Shown here: positions 1 through 5,771 of the stretch, in pieces
Numbering within the stretch: position 1 is the stretch's first letter
How the letters are laid out: each line of letters starts with the position of its first letter
Assembly (NCBI GenBank): GCA_022616395.1
Contig: JAKEEV010001036.1
Coordinates: 1-8,860 of the forward strand
Direction of reading: 5' to 3'
DNA from: Planctomycetia bacterium
Lineage (GTDB): Bacteria > Planctomycetota > Planctomycetia > Gemmatales > Gemmataceae
DNA length: 8,860 nucleotides
The notes under the pieces: model-generated
The model's input: only the letters and a program-made list of their open reading frames with translations
Database searches by the model: none
What the model was told of the DNA's origin: nothing
Program-made: the position numbers and the translations under genes

Positions 1-786
1 AGACTCATCGCGGCCGGTGACTTCCGCCCGATGCCGGTCACCGGTGGTGATGATGAACTGCGTGACCTGTGCGAGGCGGTCAACGACATGGCCCGTCGGC
101 TCGCGGAGTTTCAGGAAGAGTTACAGCGCTCGGAACGTCTGCGTGTGCTGGGTCAGTTTTCAGGCGGATTAGCACACCAACTCCGCAACGCCGCGACCGG
201 CGCGAAGCTGGCACTGGAAATCTTCCTTCAAGAGAATCCCTCCGCAGACCCGGAACCACTTCGAGTCGCGCTGCGACAACTCGCCCGCATCGAAAGCAAC
301 CTCAAGCAATTCCTGGCGCTCGGTCGGCCGCCCGCGGGCGAACATGCTCCGTGCGATCTCGCGATGCTCATCGACCAGGCGGTGCAGTTATTAAAACCGC
401 ACTCTCAGCACGCGGGGACTTCGGTGATCTGGTCAGTACCGAAGGAATCGTTCGTCCTCTCTGGTGACGCGGCGTCGTTATCACATTTACTCGGGAACGT
501 GATTGGTAACGCGGTCGAGGCGGCCGGACCCGGAGGGGAAGTTCAGATTCGCATCGGAAAATTCGGAATCCAGAATTCGCTGCGCATCGAAGTGACCGAC
601 ACCGGACCGGGTCCACCGGCAGAGATCGCGCAGAAACTGTTCGACCCGTTCGTGACCGGCAAAGAGCAAGGCGTCGGTTTGGGGCTTGCGGTCGCCAAAC
701 AAGCCGCGGAGTCTCACGGCGGACGGATCTTTTGGCACCGCGACAACGGCAACACAGTCTTCGTGATCGAGTTGCCCTCAGAGTAG
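1..786 (+). CDS. Sensor histidine kinase, 3' part (5' end outside window)
   Basis: This is the C-terminal 261 residues of a two-component sensor kinase; the frame is open from base 1, so the sensor and membrane part lie upstream. It would autophosphorylate a histidine from ATP and pass the phosphate to a response regulator. Visible parts, numbered from the window edge: the end of a HAMP linker (about 1-45, with a GDD..L..AVNDMA pattern), a HisKA dimerisation helix with the H-box LAHQLRN (His about residue 59), then the HATPase core with N-box GNVIGNAVEAA (about 165-175), G1 box DTGPGPP (about 200), F-box LFDPF (about 213-217) and G2 box GVGLGLAVAKQ (about 224-234). The H-box has Gln instead of the usual Glu after His, a variant known from FleS/FlrB-type kinases (AHQIRTPL). 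All ATP-binding boxes look intact, so it should be active. No response regulator follows; a partner may be upstream or elsewhere. The family is certain, the signal unknown. Confidence 0.93.
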   Translation, partial: RLIAAGDFRPMPVTGGDDELRDLCEAVNDMARRLAEFQEELQRSERLRVLGQFSGGLAHQLRNAATGAKLALEIFLQENPSADPEPLRVALRQLARIESNLKQFLALGRPPAGEHAPCDLAMLIDQAVQLLKPHSQHAGTSVIWSVPKESFVLSGDAASLSHLLGNVIGNAVEAAGPGGEVQIRIGKFGIQNSLRIEVTDTGPGPPAEIAQKLFDPFVTGKEQGVGLGLAVAKQAAESHGGRIFWHRDNGNTVFVIELPSE

Positions 787-827
787 AAGAGCGTGTGCGC
801 TAAGAAGTCACAGGATTCGATTGAGTT

Positions 828-1038
828 AGAAAACCCCCTCACCCGCCGTTACGACTGACGCGAAGCGCGTCAGTCTACGGCGACCTCGCCCCGCTTGCGG
901 GGCGAGGTGGTGTGATTGCAGTTCCGATGAGCTAAACGACAAGCGCAAGACCCCCCACCTCTCTTGCGCCGTGCGGGGGAGAGGTCGCCGCCGCGAAGCG
1001 CCTCGCTTCACGAAAAGCGGCGGGTGAGGGGGTCTTCT
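828..1038. repeat. Nested palindromic intergenic element
   Basis: The outer arms 828-848 and 1018-1038 are inverted complements over 21 bases with one mismatch; the 15-base core CCCCCTCACCCGCCG (834-848) pairs perfectly with 1018-1032. Inside are four smaller hairpins: 853-862 with 866-875 (10 bp, 3-base loop), 883-894 with 897-908 (12 bp, minimal loop; ACCTCGCCCCGC arm), 957-963 with 979-985 (7 bp), and 995-1000 with 1004-1009 (6 bp). Together they could fold into a cloverleaf-like structure. It encodes no plausible protein. It lies after the kinase gene and may end its transcription, although there is no T-run. The architecture suggests a dispersed, MITE- or REP-like repeat; that it recurs in the genome is inference. 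Confidence 0.75.
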
Positions 1039-1144
1039 CTTCCAAAAAAGCCTCGCGCAGCCTGTGACAGGTTAGCGCAGACCCTCTCCGTACTTTGAAA
1101 GACCGTCCCGAATCGCTCTCAACTATCTCCCGCGAAATGGCGAA

Positions 1145-1172
1145 GTGATGGCAATGCCGCCTCAAGTACAAT
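1145..1172 (+). promoter_or_regulatory. Possible sigma-70-like promoter before the SDR gene
   Basis: A good -10 box, TACAAT (1167-1172, 5 of 6 to consensus), is preceded at 16 bases by a weak -35, GTGATG (1145-1150, 3 of 6). It would start a transcript about 60 bases before the GTG start at 1237. The rest of 1039-1236 shows no gene and no other clear signal. The call rests on the -10 box alone and is weak. Confidence 0.25.
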
Positions 1173-1226
1173 CAGAACCGAACTGAGGAACTCAACGGCC
1201 GTAATGGCTGCGCAGGGTGCCTGACT

Positions 1227-1232
1227 GGAGGG
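1227..1232 (+). promoter_or_regulatory. Ribosome binding site fixing the SDR start
   Basis: GGAGGG lies four bases before the GTG at 1237. The only upstream ATG in the same frame (1204) runs into a stop at 1222-1224, so GTG 1237 is the first usable start. The spacing is a little short but the motif is strong. Confidence 0.7.
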
Positions 1233-1236
1233 TGTC

Positions 1237-2061
1237 GTGCCAGAGCTACAGGGGAAAGTCGCCATTGTCACCGGCTCAAGCCGGGGAATCGGTCGGGCCA
1301 TCGCACTTGGGCTTGCCAGGGCCGGATGCAACGTCGTCGTCGCTGCCAAAAGTACCGAGTCGACGGAGAAACTGCCCGGCTCCATCTTTACCGTTGCCTC
1401 CGAGGTGGAAGCACTCGGCGCCAAGGCGCTGCCGGTGCAACTCGACGTTCGGGAGGCCGAGCAGATCGAAAACATGGCGGCCCAGGCGCTTGAACGCTTC
1501 GGGCGGATCGACGTGTTGGTGAACAACGCGGGCGCTCTCTATTGGGCTGGCATCATCGACACGCCCCCAAAGCGGTTCGATCTGGTCATGGATGTCAACG
1601 CTCGGGCAGCGTTCCTCTGCTCGCGGGCCGCCCTACCTGCCATGATCCGCCAGGGAACTGGGCACATCATCAACATGAGTCCCCCGCTCGATCTGTCGAT
1701 GCTGCCGGGTCGGGTCGCGTACGGCATCAGTAAGTTGGGGATGACGCTCTTGACTTTGGGGCTGGCGGAAGAGTTGAGGAGGAACAACGTCGCGGTCAAC
1801 TCGCTCTGGCCGGTCACGATCATCGAGTCCCAGGCGAGCATCAACCACCATCTCGGCACGCCAGCGATGTGGCGGAAGCCGGACATTCTGGTCGACTGCG
1901 TGCTGCGGCTGGTCCAGAAGGAACCGTCCCAGATGACGGGTCAGACGCTGTTGGATGAAGACTTTCTGCGTGCCGAGGGCACAACAGACTTCAGCGGCTA
2001 CGCCTGCGTGCCAGGGTCGAACCCGCCGCGTCTGTCCTGGTCCGCCCTCAGCAAGAGCTGA
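1237..2061 (+). CDS. Short-chain dehydrogenase/reductase, HSDL2-like
   Basis: A 274-residue cytoplasmic NAD(P)-dependent oxidoreductase of the classical SDR fold, starting at GTG. The cofactor-binding motif TGSSRGIG is at residues 12-19, NNAG at 96-99, the structural Asn in VNARAAF at about 121, and the catalytic Tyr and Lys at 162 and 166 (YGISK), with the likely catalytic Ser at 148 in INMSPP. The INMSPP motif, the NSLWPVTIIESQA segment (188-200) and the MWRKPDILVD segment (211-220) resemble the hydroxysteroid dehydrogenase-like 2 (HSDL2) branch, but the SCP2 sterol-carrier domain of animal HSDL2 is absent. The C-terminal end (DEDFLRAEGTTDFSGY) is typical of bacterial members. The substrate cannot be deduced; proteins of this branch are usually linked to lipid or hydroxyacyl metabolism, which is family knowledge only. 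The gene stands alone, about 450 bases after the kinase and 160 before the next gene. Its catalytic residues look complete. Confidence 0.92.
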   Translation: MPELQGKVAIVTGSSRGIGRAIALGLARAGCNVVVAAKSTESTEKLPGSIFTVASEVEALGAKALPVQLDVREAEQIENMAAQALERFGRIDVLVNNAGALYWAGIIDTPPKRFDLVMDVNARAAFLCSRAALPAMIRQGTGHIINMSPPLDLSMLPGRVAYGISKLGMTLLTLGLAEELRRNNVAVNSLWPVTIIESQASINHHLGTPAMWRKPDILVDCVLRLVQKEPSQMTGQTLLDEDFLRAEGTTDFSGYACVPGSNPPRLSWSALSKS

Positions 2062-2140
2062 GTGCTCAGGAGTCTTTCTCCTTGACCCACCTTTAACTGA
2101 TTCACCGCCCACTGACGAGTCCCGCGAGGTTTCTAAACAG

Positions 2141-2169
2141 GTGACAGTGAGAGAACCGCGTGGTATCCT
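2141..2169 (+). promoter_or_regulatory. Candidate sigma-70-type promoter for the secreted-protein gene
   Basis: GTGACA (2141-2146, 5 of 6 to the -35 consensus) and TATCCT (2164-2169, 4 of 6 to the -10) are separated by 17 bases, the ideal distance. Transcription would start about 45 bases before the ATG at 2221. It is the best-looking promoter in the plus-strand gaps. Confidence 0.4.
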
Positions 2170-2220
2170 CACCTATCGCGTCACGACTGCTTCCCTACTC
2201 TCAACCCCCAAAGGTGCCCC

Positions 2221-2775
2221 ATGATTCGCCCGCTGTTCGCGTTGACCGCTCTGGTCGTTCTGGTTGGCTCGGCCAGTGCCCAGGATTTGCCCGGCCCGAA
2301 GATTACCTGGCCCGATGTGAAGGGCCTCAAGCGGCAGAAGCCCAACATGTTCAAGGACGAAGCCCTCGGCTACTCCGTGTCGTATATCGGTGACGTGACC
2401 GTTGCGACCTGCTTCGTGTACAACCTCGGCTTTGAACGAATTCCGACCGGCCCGAACTCCGACATGCTCAAGGCCGAAATGTACGAATCACTTCTGGCGC
2501 TGGAAGCGAACAAGACCAGCGGCCGGTACAAGACCATCTCTCCGCTCGACGAGAAGGTGATCCCCTTCGGCTCGAACAAAGCCGCGCCGCAAATCCGCCG
2601 AAAGCGCTACGAAGTGGAACTCCCCAAGGACGGAGAAGCCATCACCGAACTCTACGTGACCGGCTACAAGAACCACTTCATCAAGATTCGATCCACCTAC
2701 CCCACCGACGACAAGGCCATCGGCGAAAAGGACATGGCCAACCTCCTCGACGCCCTCGGCAAAGCGCTGAAGTGA
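2221..2775 (+). CDS. Secreted protein of unknown function
   Basis: A 184-residue protein not assigned to a known family. Residues 1-20 form a clear Sec signal peptide: a basic start (MIR), a hydrophobic core (LFALTALVVLVG) and an SASA cleavage site before Gln21, so the mature protein of about 164 residues is exported to the periplasm or beyond. No lipobox and no further membrane segment are visible. The mature part is rich in Lys, Glu and aromatic residues, with alternating beta-like stretches (GYSVSYIGDV at 50-59; YVTGYKNHFIKIRSTYP near 145-161) and a helical C-terminus (DMANLLDALGKALK). It contains a single Cys (64), so no internal disulfide is possible. The start is supported by the signal peptide and a modest AAGG at 2210-2213. 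The gene is monocistronic, with a candidate promoter about 50 bases upstream. The pattern is reminiscent of small one-domain envelope proteins, but I cannot name a function. Confidence 0.85.
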   Translation: MIRPLFALTALVVLVGSASAQDLPGPKITWPDVKGLKRQKPNMFKDEALGYSVSYIGDVTVATCFVYNLGFERIPTGPNSDMLKAEMYESLLALEANKTSGRYKTISPLDEKVIPFGSNKAAPQIRRKRYEVELPKDGEAITELYVTGYKNHFIKIRSTYPTDDKAIGEKDMANLLDALGKALK

Positions 2776-2795
2776 TCGAAAAACCAAGACGAGGA

Positions 2796-2978
2796 ATGGC
2801 CACAAAGAAGCACAAAAAGCACAAAAAGGAAGAGAGAACAGAGGGCAGAGAACAGAGGACAGAAATCAGAAGACAGGAACTGGCGTGGAGCAGTCTCGCT
2901 GGCTCTGTTTTCTGATCTCTGACTTCTGGCCTCTGTTCTCTCTTCCCTTTTGTGCTTTTTGTGCTTCTTTGTGGCCAT
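2796..2978. repeat. Long inverted repeat with 49-base arms before htpG
   Basis: Arms 2796-2844 and 2930-2978 are inverted complements at 48 of 49 positions (the one mismatch is at 2827 against 2947). Each arm begins, on its own strand, with ATGGCCACAAAGAAGCAC followed by a second AAAAAGCAC unit and an A/G-rich tail. The 85-base centre holds looser inverted copies of CAGA/ACAGAGG-type words, so the whole element is almost palindromic. The right arm ends 20 bases before the htpG start and 8 before its Shine-Dalgarno site, so a transcript entering from upstream would carry the hairpin in its leader. It may also stop transcription of the preceding gene, because the right arm is T-rich. It looks like a dispersed non-coding element; mobility and copy number are inference. 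Confidence 0.85.
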
Positions 2979-2997
2979 CCTGTTTTGAGGCTTTGCC

Positions 2998-4887
2998 ATG
3001 CCTGCCGAGACGCTCGAATTCAAAGCTGAACTGAAGCAACTGCTTCACCTCATCACACACTCACTGTACTCCGACCGCGAAATCTTCCTTCGCGAACTCA
3101 TCTCCAACGCCTCGGATGCCATCAACAAGGTGCGATTCGATGCGCTCGCCAACGCGGAGAAGCTCGAAGGCAATACCGACTGGAAGATCAAGCTTACTCC
3201 CGACGCGACCAACAGCACGCTGACCGTTTCCGATAACGGCATCGGCATGACTCGTCAGGAAGTGATCGACAACCTCGGTACGGTCGCGCAGTCGGGAACC
3301 AAAGCCTTTCTCGAATCCGCCCGTCTCGCTGGTCGAACAGGCGAAGCGCCTGGGTTGATCGGGCAGTTCGGAGTGGGCTTCTACTCCGCGTTCATGGTCG
3401 CGGACAGGGTCACGGTGATTACTCGCGCGGCCGGCAGTTCGCCCGCCGATGGCACGAAGTGGGAATCCGATGGTCAGGGGAGTTTCTCGGTTGAGTCAGC
3501 CGAGAAGCAGACGCGCGGAACGCATGTGATTCTGCACTTGAAGGAAGACGCGAAGGAGTTTCTCGATTCGTGGAGACTCAGACAACTCGTGAGGAAGTTC
3601 TCCGACTTCCTCGAACACCCCGTCGTGATGGATGTCGAGAAGGAAGTTGACGGCAAGAAGGAAGTCACTGAAGAGACGCTCAACTCGCGCAAGGCAATCT
3701 GGCTTCGCAGCAAGAGCGAAGTGAAACGCGAGGAGTACGATGAGTTCTACAAGTCGCTGGCACACGACACCGAAGCCCCCGCGGCCGTCATTCACTATGC
3801 AGCGGAGGGGAAGACCGAATTCAAGGTGCTCGCGTTCATCCCAGCACACAAGCCGTGGGGCTTCGACTACGAGGAGCCGGTCGCGGGGCTGAAGCTCTAT
3901 GTTCAGCGCGTACTCATCATGGACCGCTGCGAGCAAGTCCTTCCGAGTTATCTGCGATTCGTCAAGGGAGTGGTCGATTCCTCCGACTTGCCGCTGAACG
4001 TCTCGCGCGAGTTGCTTCAGCAGAACCCGCTCTTGGATGTGATTCAGAAAAGCGTGGTGAAGAACGTTCTCGACACGCTCGGCGGAATGAAGAATGTCGA
4101 GTTCGACAAGTATTTGCCGTTCTACAGGGGATTCGGCACCGTGCTCAAGGAAGGTCTTGTTCGCGACTGGACCAACCGAGCGAAGATCGCCGACCTGTTG
4201 CTTTTCGAGAGCGCCAACACCGAGGCGGGCAAATTCACCACGCTCGCGGAGTACGCCGAGAAGATGCCAACGGATCAGAAGGAGATCATTTACCTCATCG
4301 GCGAGGACGCGGAGCAACTGAGACGTTCGCCGTATCTGGAAGCCTTCCGCGCGAAGGGGCAAGACGTTCTTCTGCTAACCGATCCGATTGACGAGTTCGC
4401 GATTCCTCACCTTGATGAGTATGGAGGGAAGAAGCTCGTTGCGGCCAATCGCACGGAGTCCGCGCAGACAGGTGAAGTGCCCGCTGGGGTGAAGGAACAG
4501 TTCGCGCCGCTGATTGCGGCTCTCAAGAAGAAACTTCCCGAAGTCGCGGACGTGCGCCTCACCAACCGCCTCACTGAGAGCGCTGCGTGTCTGGTTGCGG
4601 AAGCCGGCGGGCAATCCGCTCACATGGAGCGCTTGCTCGAACGAATGGGACGCGACTCCATCGGCCGAAAGCGCGTGCTGGAACTCAACCCAACTCACGC
4701 GGCAGTGGAAGCCGTTCGCAAATTGCACGAGAAGGACGCGAGCGATCCGCGACTCGATGGCTACGCACGGCTCTTCTACGAACAGGCGGTGATCGCGGAG
4801 GGTTCCACGGTGACCGATCCGGTTGCGTTCGCCAAGCGCGTGAACGAACTGATCGCACGAGATGCGCAACCGGCAGGTTCTGCCTGA
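2998..4887 (+). CDS. htpG: Molecular chaperone HtpG (bacterial Hsp90)
   Basis: A 629-residue ATP-dependent chaperone of the cytoplasm, close to the usual length of about 625. The N-terminal GHKL ATPase domain (about 1-215) shows LRELISNASDAINK (Glu33 as catalytic base, Asn37, Asp40), DNGIGM (79-84) with its ADP-contacting Asp79, the lid and glycine loop GQFGVGFYS (122-130) and GTHVILHL (174-181). The middle domain carries NVSREL with the conserved catalytic Arg (about 336), and the C-terminal dimerisation domain runs to the end without the eukaryotic MEEVD tail. The start ATG is preceded by GAGG (2987-2990) at seven bases. HtpG refolds or remodels client proteins with DnaK/DnaJ; no other chaperone gene is nearby. 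I see no CIRCE-type heat-shock operator; the leader is instead occupied by the long inverted repeat. No damage is visible. Confidence 0.98.
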   Translation: MPAETLEFKAELKQLLHLITHSLYSDREIFLRELISNASDAINKVRFDALANAEKLEGNTDWKIKLTPDATNSTLTVSDNGIGMTRQEVIDNLGTVAQSGTKAFLESARLAGRTGEAPGLIGQFGVGFYSAFMVADRVTVITRAAGSSPADGTKWESDGQGSFSVESAEKQTRGTHVILHLKEDAKEFLDSWRLRQLVRKFSDFLEHPVVMDVEKEVDGKKEVTEETLNSRKAIWLRSKSEVKREEYDEFYKSLAHDTEAPAAVIHYAAEGKTEFKVLAFIPAHKPWGFDYEEPVAGLKLYVQRVLIMDRCEQVLPSYLRFVKGVVDSSDLPLNVSRELLQQNPLLDVIQKSVVKNVLDTLGGMKNVEFDKYLPFYRGFGTVLKEGLVRDWTNRAKIADLLLFESANTEAGKFTTLAEYAEKMPTDQKEIIYLIGEDAEQLRRSPYLEAFRAKGQDVLLLTDPIDEFAIPHLDEYGGKKLVAANRTESAQTGEVPAGVKEQFAPLIAALKKKLPEVADVRLTNRLTESAACLVAEAGGQSAHMERLLERMGRDSIGRKRVLELNPTHAAVEAVRKLHEKDASDPRLDGYARLFYEQAVIAEGSTVTDPVAFAKRVNELIARDAQPAGSA

Positions 4888-4963
4888 ACGTGCGCAGTTC
4901 AGCGACCGCTGCGATTGCGGAATCCGCTACCCCATCGGATTTTGCCCGGTGTAGAATTGGAAT

Positions 4964-5125
4964 GTGAGCAAGGAGAGATGGTGGAGCGTCGATCTCGGAC
5001 ACAACGGGAACTTTCGCCTAATCGGAAAGGAATCTCACATCTGGGACTTCTCGCCCAACGAAAACTCCGACGCGGGTTCCTTTTCGCTCTGGTTTTTCCG
5101 ATTTCACGCAAACTTCGTGTTCTAG
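4964..5125 (+). CDS. Possible small protein of 53 residues
   Basis: A GTG-started frame in the 294-base gap after htpG, closed by TAG at 5123-5125 and limited upstream by an in-frame TAG at 4952. The product would be rich in aromatic residues (four Trp and eight Phe, including RWWSVDLG near the start and SLWFFRFHANFVF at the end). By hand count about 70% of its third codon positions are G or C, clearly more than in the other frame open across the same bases, which is what a real gene of this genome would show. Against it are the lack of a good Shine-Dalgarno site and of any recognised family. It may instead be the tail of a decayed gene. It would lie 76 bases after htpG and 56 before the next gene. 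Confidence 0.3.
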   Translation: MSKERWWSVDLGHNGNFRLIGKESHIWDFSPNENSDAGSFSLWFFRFHANFVF

Positions 5126-5168
5126 AGTTTTGTGACGTCGTTTTATGCCAACAGAGACGTGACCTGGT

Positions 5169-5173
5169 GAGGG
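5169..5173 (+). promoter_or_regulatory. Ribosome binding site that selects the internal ATG at 5182
   Basis: GAGGG sits eight bases before ATG 5182. The frame stays open upstream to an ATG at 4915, but that longer reading has no Shine-Dalgarno site and would bury the hydrophobic N-terminus in the middle of an arginine-rich, low-complexity protein. The internal start gives a normal membrane anchor. Confidence 0.65.
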
Positions 5174-5181
5174 AAACAGCC

Positions 5182-5493
5182 ATGATGCTCACCCTCCTGA
5201 CAGTGACCGGAATCGTAATCGGCCTCAGCGCTGTTTATGTGCTGAGTACAAAGTCACGACCGGTCGAAGTGCTGGCGAGCGAAACCACGATGGTCGGGAT
5301 GACCGACCCGGCTTCCGAAACGCTCCCCGTTGGTCAAGAACCAACCGCGCTTCCTGCCGTCGAGTGGCACTTGACCACGGTATCGGCTCTCTCGGACGCG
5401 GAAGAGTTGCTCGACGCGCTTGAGAACCAGGGCTGCACCGAACGCGAACTGCTCGTGCTGGGTAACTCGTGCTTCGCGGTCCGCTGGCGTTAA
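5182..5493 (+). CDS. Small single-span membrane protein, function unknown
   Basis: A 103-residue protein. Residues 3-22 (LTLLTVTGIVIGLSAVYVLS) form one transmembrane helix or uncleaved signal anchor, followed by basic STKSR, which may favour a cytoplasmic C-terminus by the positive-inside rule. A flexible, acidic and proline-containing linker (about 27-58) leads to a compact C-terminal part (60-103): EWHLTTVSALSDAEELLDAL, then ERELLVLGNSCFAVRWR. This end has the look of a small folded alpha/beta domain (strand, helix, strands), with two Cys at 85 and 97. I do not recognise the family. The first of two adjacent ATG codons is chosen from the ribosome-binding-site spacing; the second (5185) is also possible. 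The gene is isolated and ends 33 bases before a strong terminator, so it is probably transcribed alone or together with upstream htpG. Confidence 0.75.
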   Translation: MMLTLLTVTGIVIGLSAVYVLSTKSRPVEVLASETTMVGMTDPASETLPVGQEPTALPAVEWHLTTVSALSDAEELLDALENQGCTERELLVLGNSCFAVRWR

Positions 5494-5526
5494 GCACAAA
5501 CGAAATACAGTTGATGCTCCTCGAAG

Positions 5527-5572
5527 CGTTGGGAGCCGTGAGCCGGATGCTCACGGCTCCCAACGTTTTTTT
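5527..5572 (+). terminator. Strong intrinsic terminator
   Basis: A perfect 16-bp stem (5527-5542 with 5550-5565; arm CGTTGGGAGCCGTGAG), a 7-base loop and then seven T residues (5566-5572). It is a textbook rho-independent terminator, placed 33 bases after the small membrane-protein gene. Confidence 0.93.
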
Positions 5573-5578
5573 GCCTTC

Positions 5579-5619
5579 TTGAGTGTGGTCCGCTCGCTCC
5601 GTGAGCGGGCCACACTCAA
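5579..5619. repeat. Second hairpin next to the terminator
   Basis: TTGAGTGTGGTCCGCTC (5579-5595) pairs with 5603-5619 over 17 bases with one G-U type mismatch and a 7-base loop (GCTCCGT). It begins only six bases after the T-run of the terminator and has no T-run of its own on the plus strand. On the minus strand it is followed, after a few bases, by a run of A's and T's belonging to the first element. It may be a REP-like element or a back-up barrier. Confidence 0.7.
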
Positions 5620-5678
5620 AGCCACCTCGTTACACTCCGCGCTCAACTTTTCCTCTTCTCGCGTCGTCGGAGTGTTCG

Positions 5679-5695
5679 GAACGGCCGGTCCGTTC
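5679..5695. promoter_or_regulatory. Short dyad, possible operator before the vWA lipoprotein gene
   Basis: GAACGG, five bases, CCGTTC: a 6-5-6 dyad about 77 bases before the start of the vWA gene, where a promoter is expected. No matching -35/-10 pair stands out in 5620-5758. It could bind a dimeric regulator, but a 6-bp dyad in GC-rich DNA can arise by chance. Confidence 0.2.
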
Positions 5696-5758
5696 GTCTT
5701 TTGAGCGACGCGGCCTATCTTGGCGTCTTCCCTCACTTCGCGTCTGACTCACTCCAAC

Positions 5759-5766
5759 AAGGAGGA
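5759..5766 (+). promoter_or_regulatory. Strong Shine-Dalgarno site of the vWA lipoprotein gene
   Basis: AAGGAGGA, close to perfect complementarity to the 16S rRNA 3' end, five bases before ATG 5772. It is the strongest ribosome binding site in the window and fixes the start. Confidence 0.85.
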
Positions 5767-5771
5767 TTCCC

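Noticed and set aside
828..1038. CRISPR array or tRNA cluster
   Set aside because: The repeats are inverted, not regularly spaced direct repeats, and no tRNA T-loop or acceptor pattern is visible.
932..1171. Minus-strand frame of 79 codons across the palindromic element
   Set aside because: About half of it translates the palindrome itself and there is no start signal or protein-like pattern.
2796..2915. Short frame MATKKHKKHK... (39 residues) on the plus strand, and its twin on the minus strand from 2978
   Set aside because: Both arise from the inverted-repeat arms, have no properly spaced ribosome binding site, and run into the low-complexity centre of the element.
2776..2997. CIRCE (HrcA) or other heat-shock operator before htpG
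   Set aside because: I looked for TTAGCACTC...GAGTGCTAA and close variants and found none; the only dyad is the long inverted repeat, which has unrelated sequence.
3496..4362. Long open frame of 288 codons antisense to htpG
   Set aside because: It is the mirror of a strongly conserved htpG gene in GC-rich DNA, where antisense frames often stay open; there is no start signal and its composition (Leu/Arg/His-rich) is not that of a known protein.
4915..5181. N-terminal extension of the small membrane protein to an ATG at 4915
   Set aside because: No Shine-Dalgarno site, poor third-position G/C, Arg-rich sequence, and it would bury the membrane anchor; ATG 5182 with GAGGG is far better.
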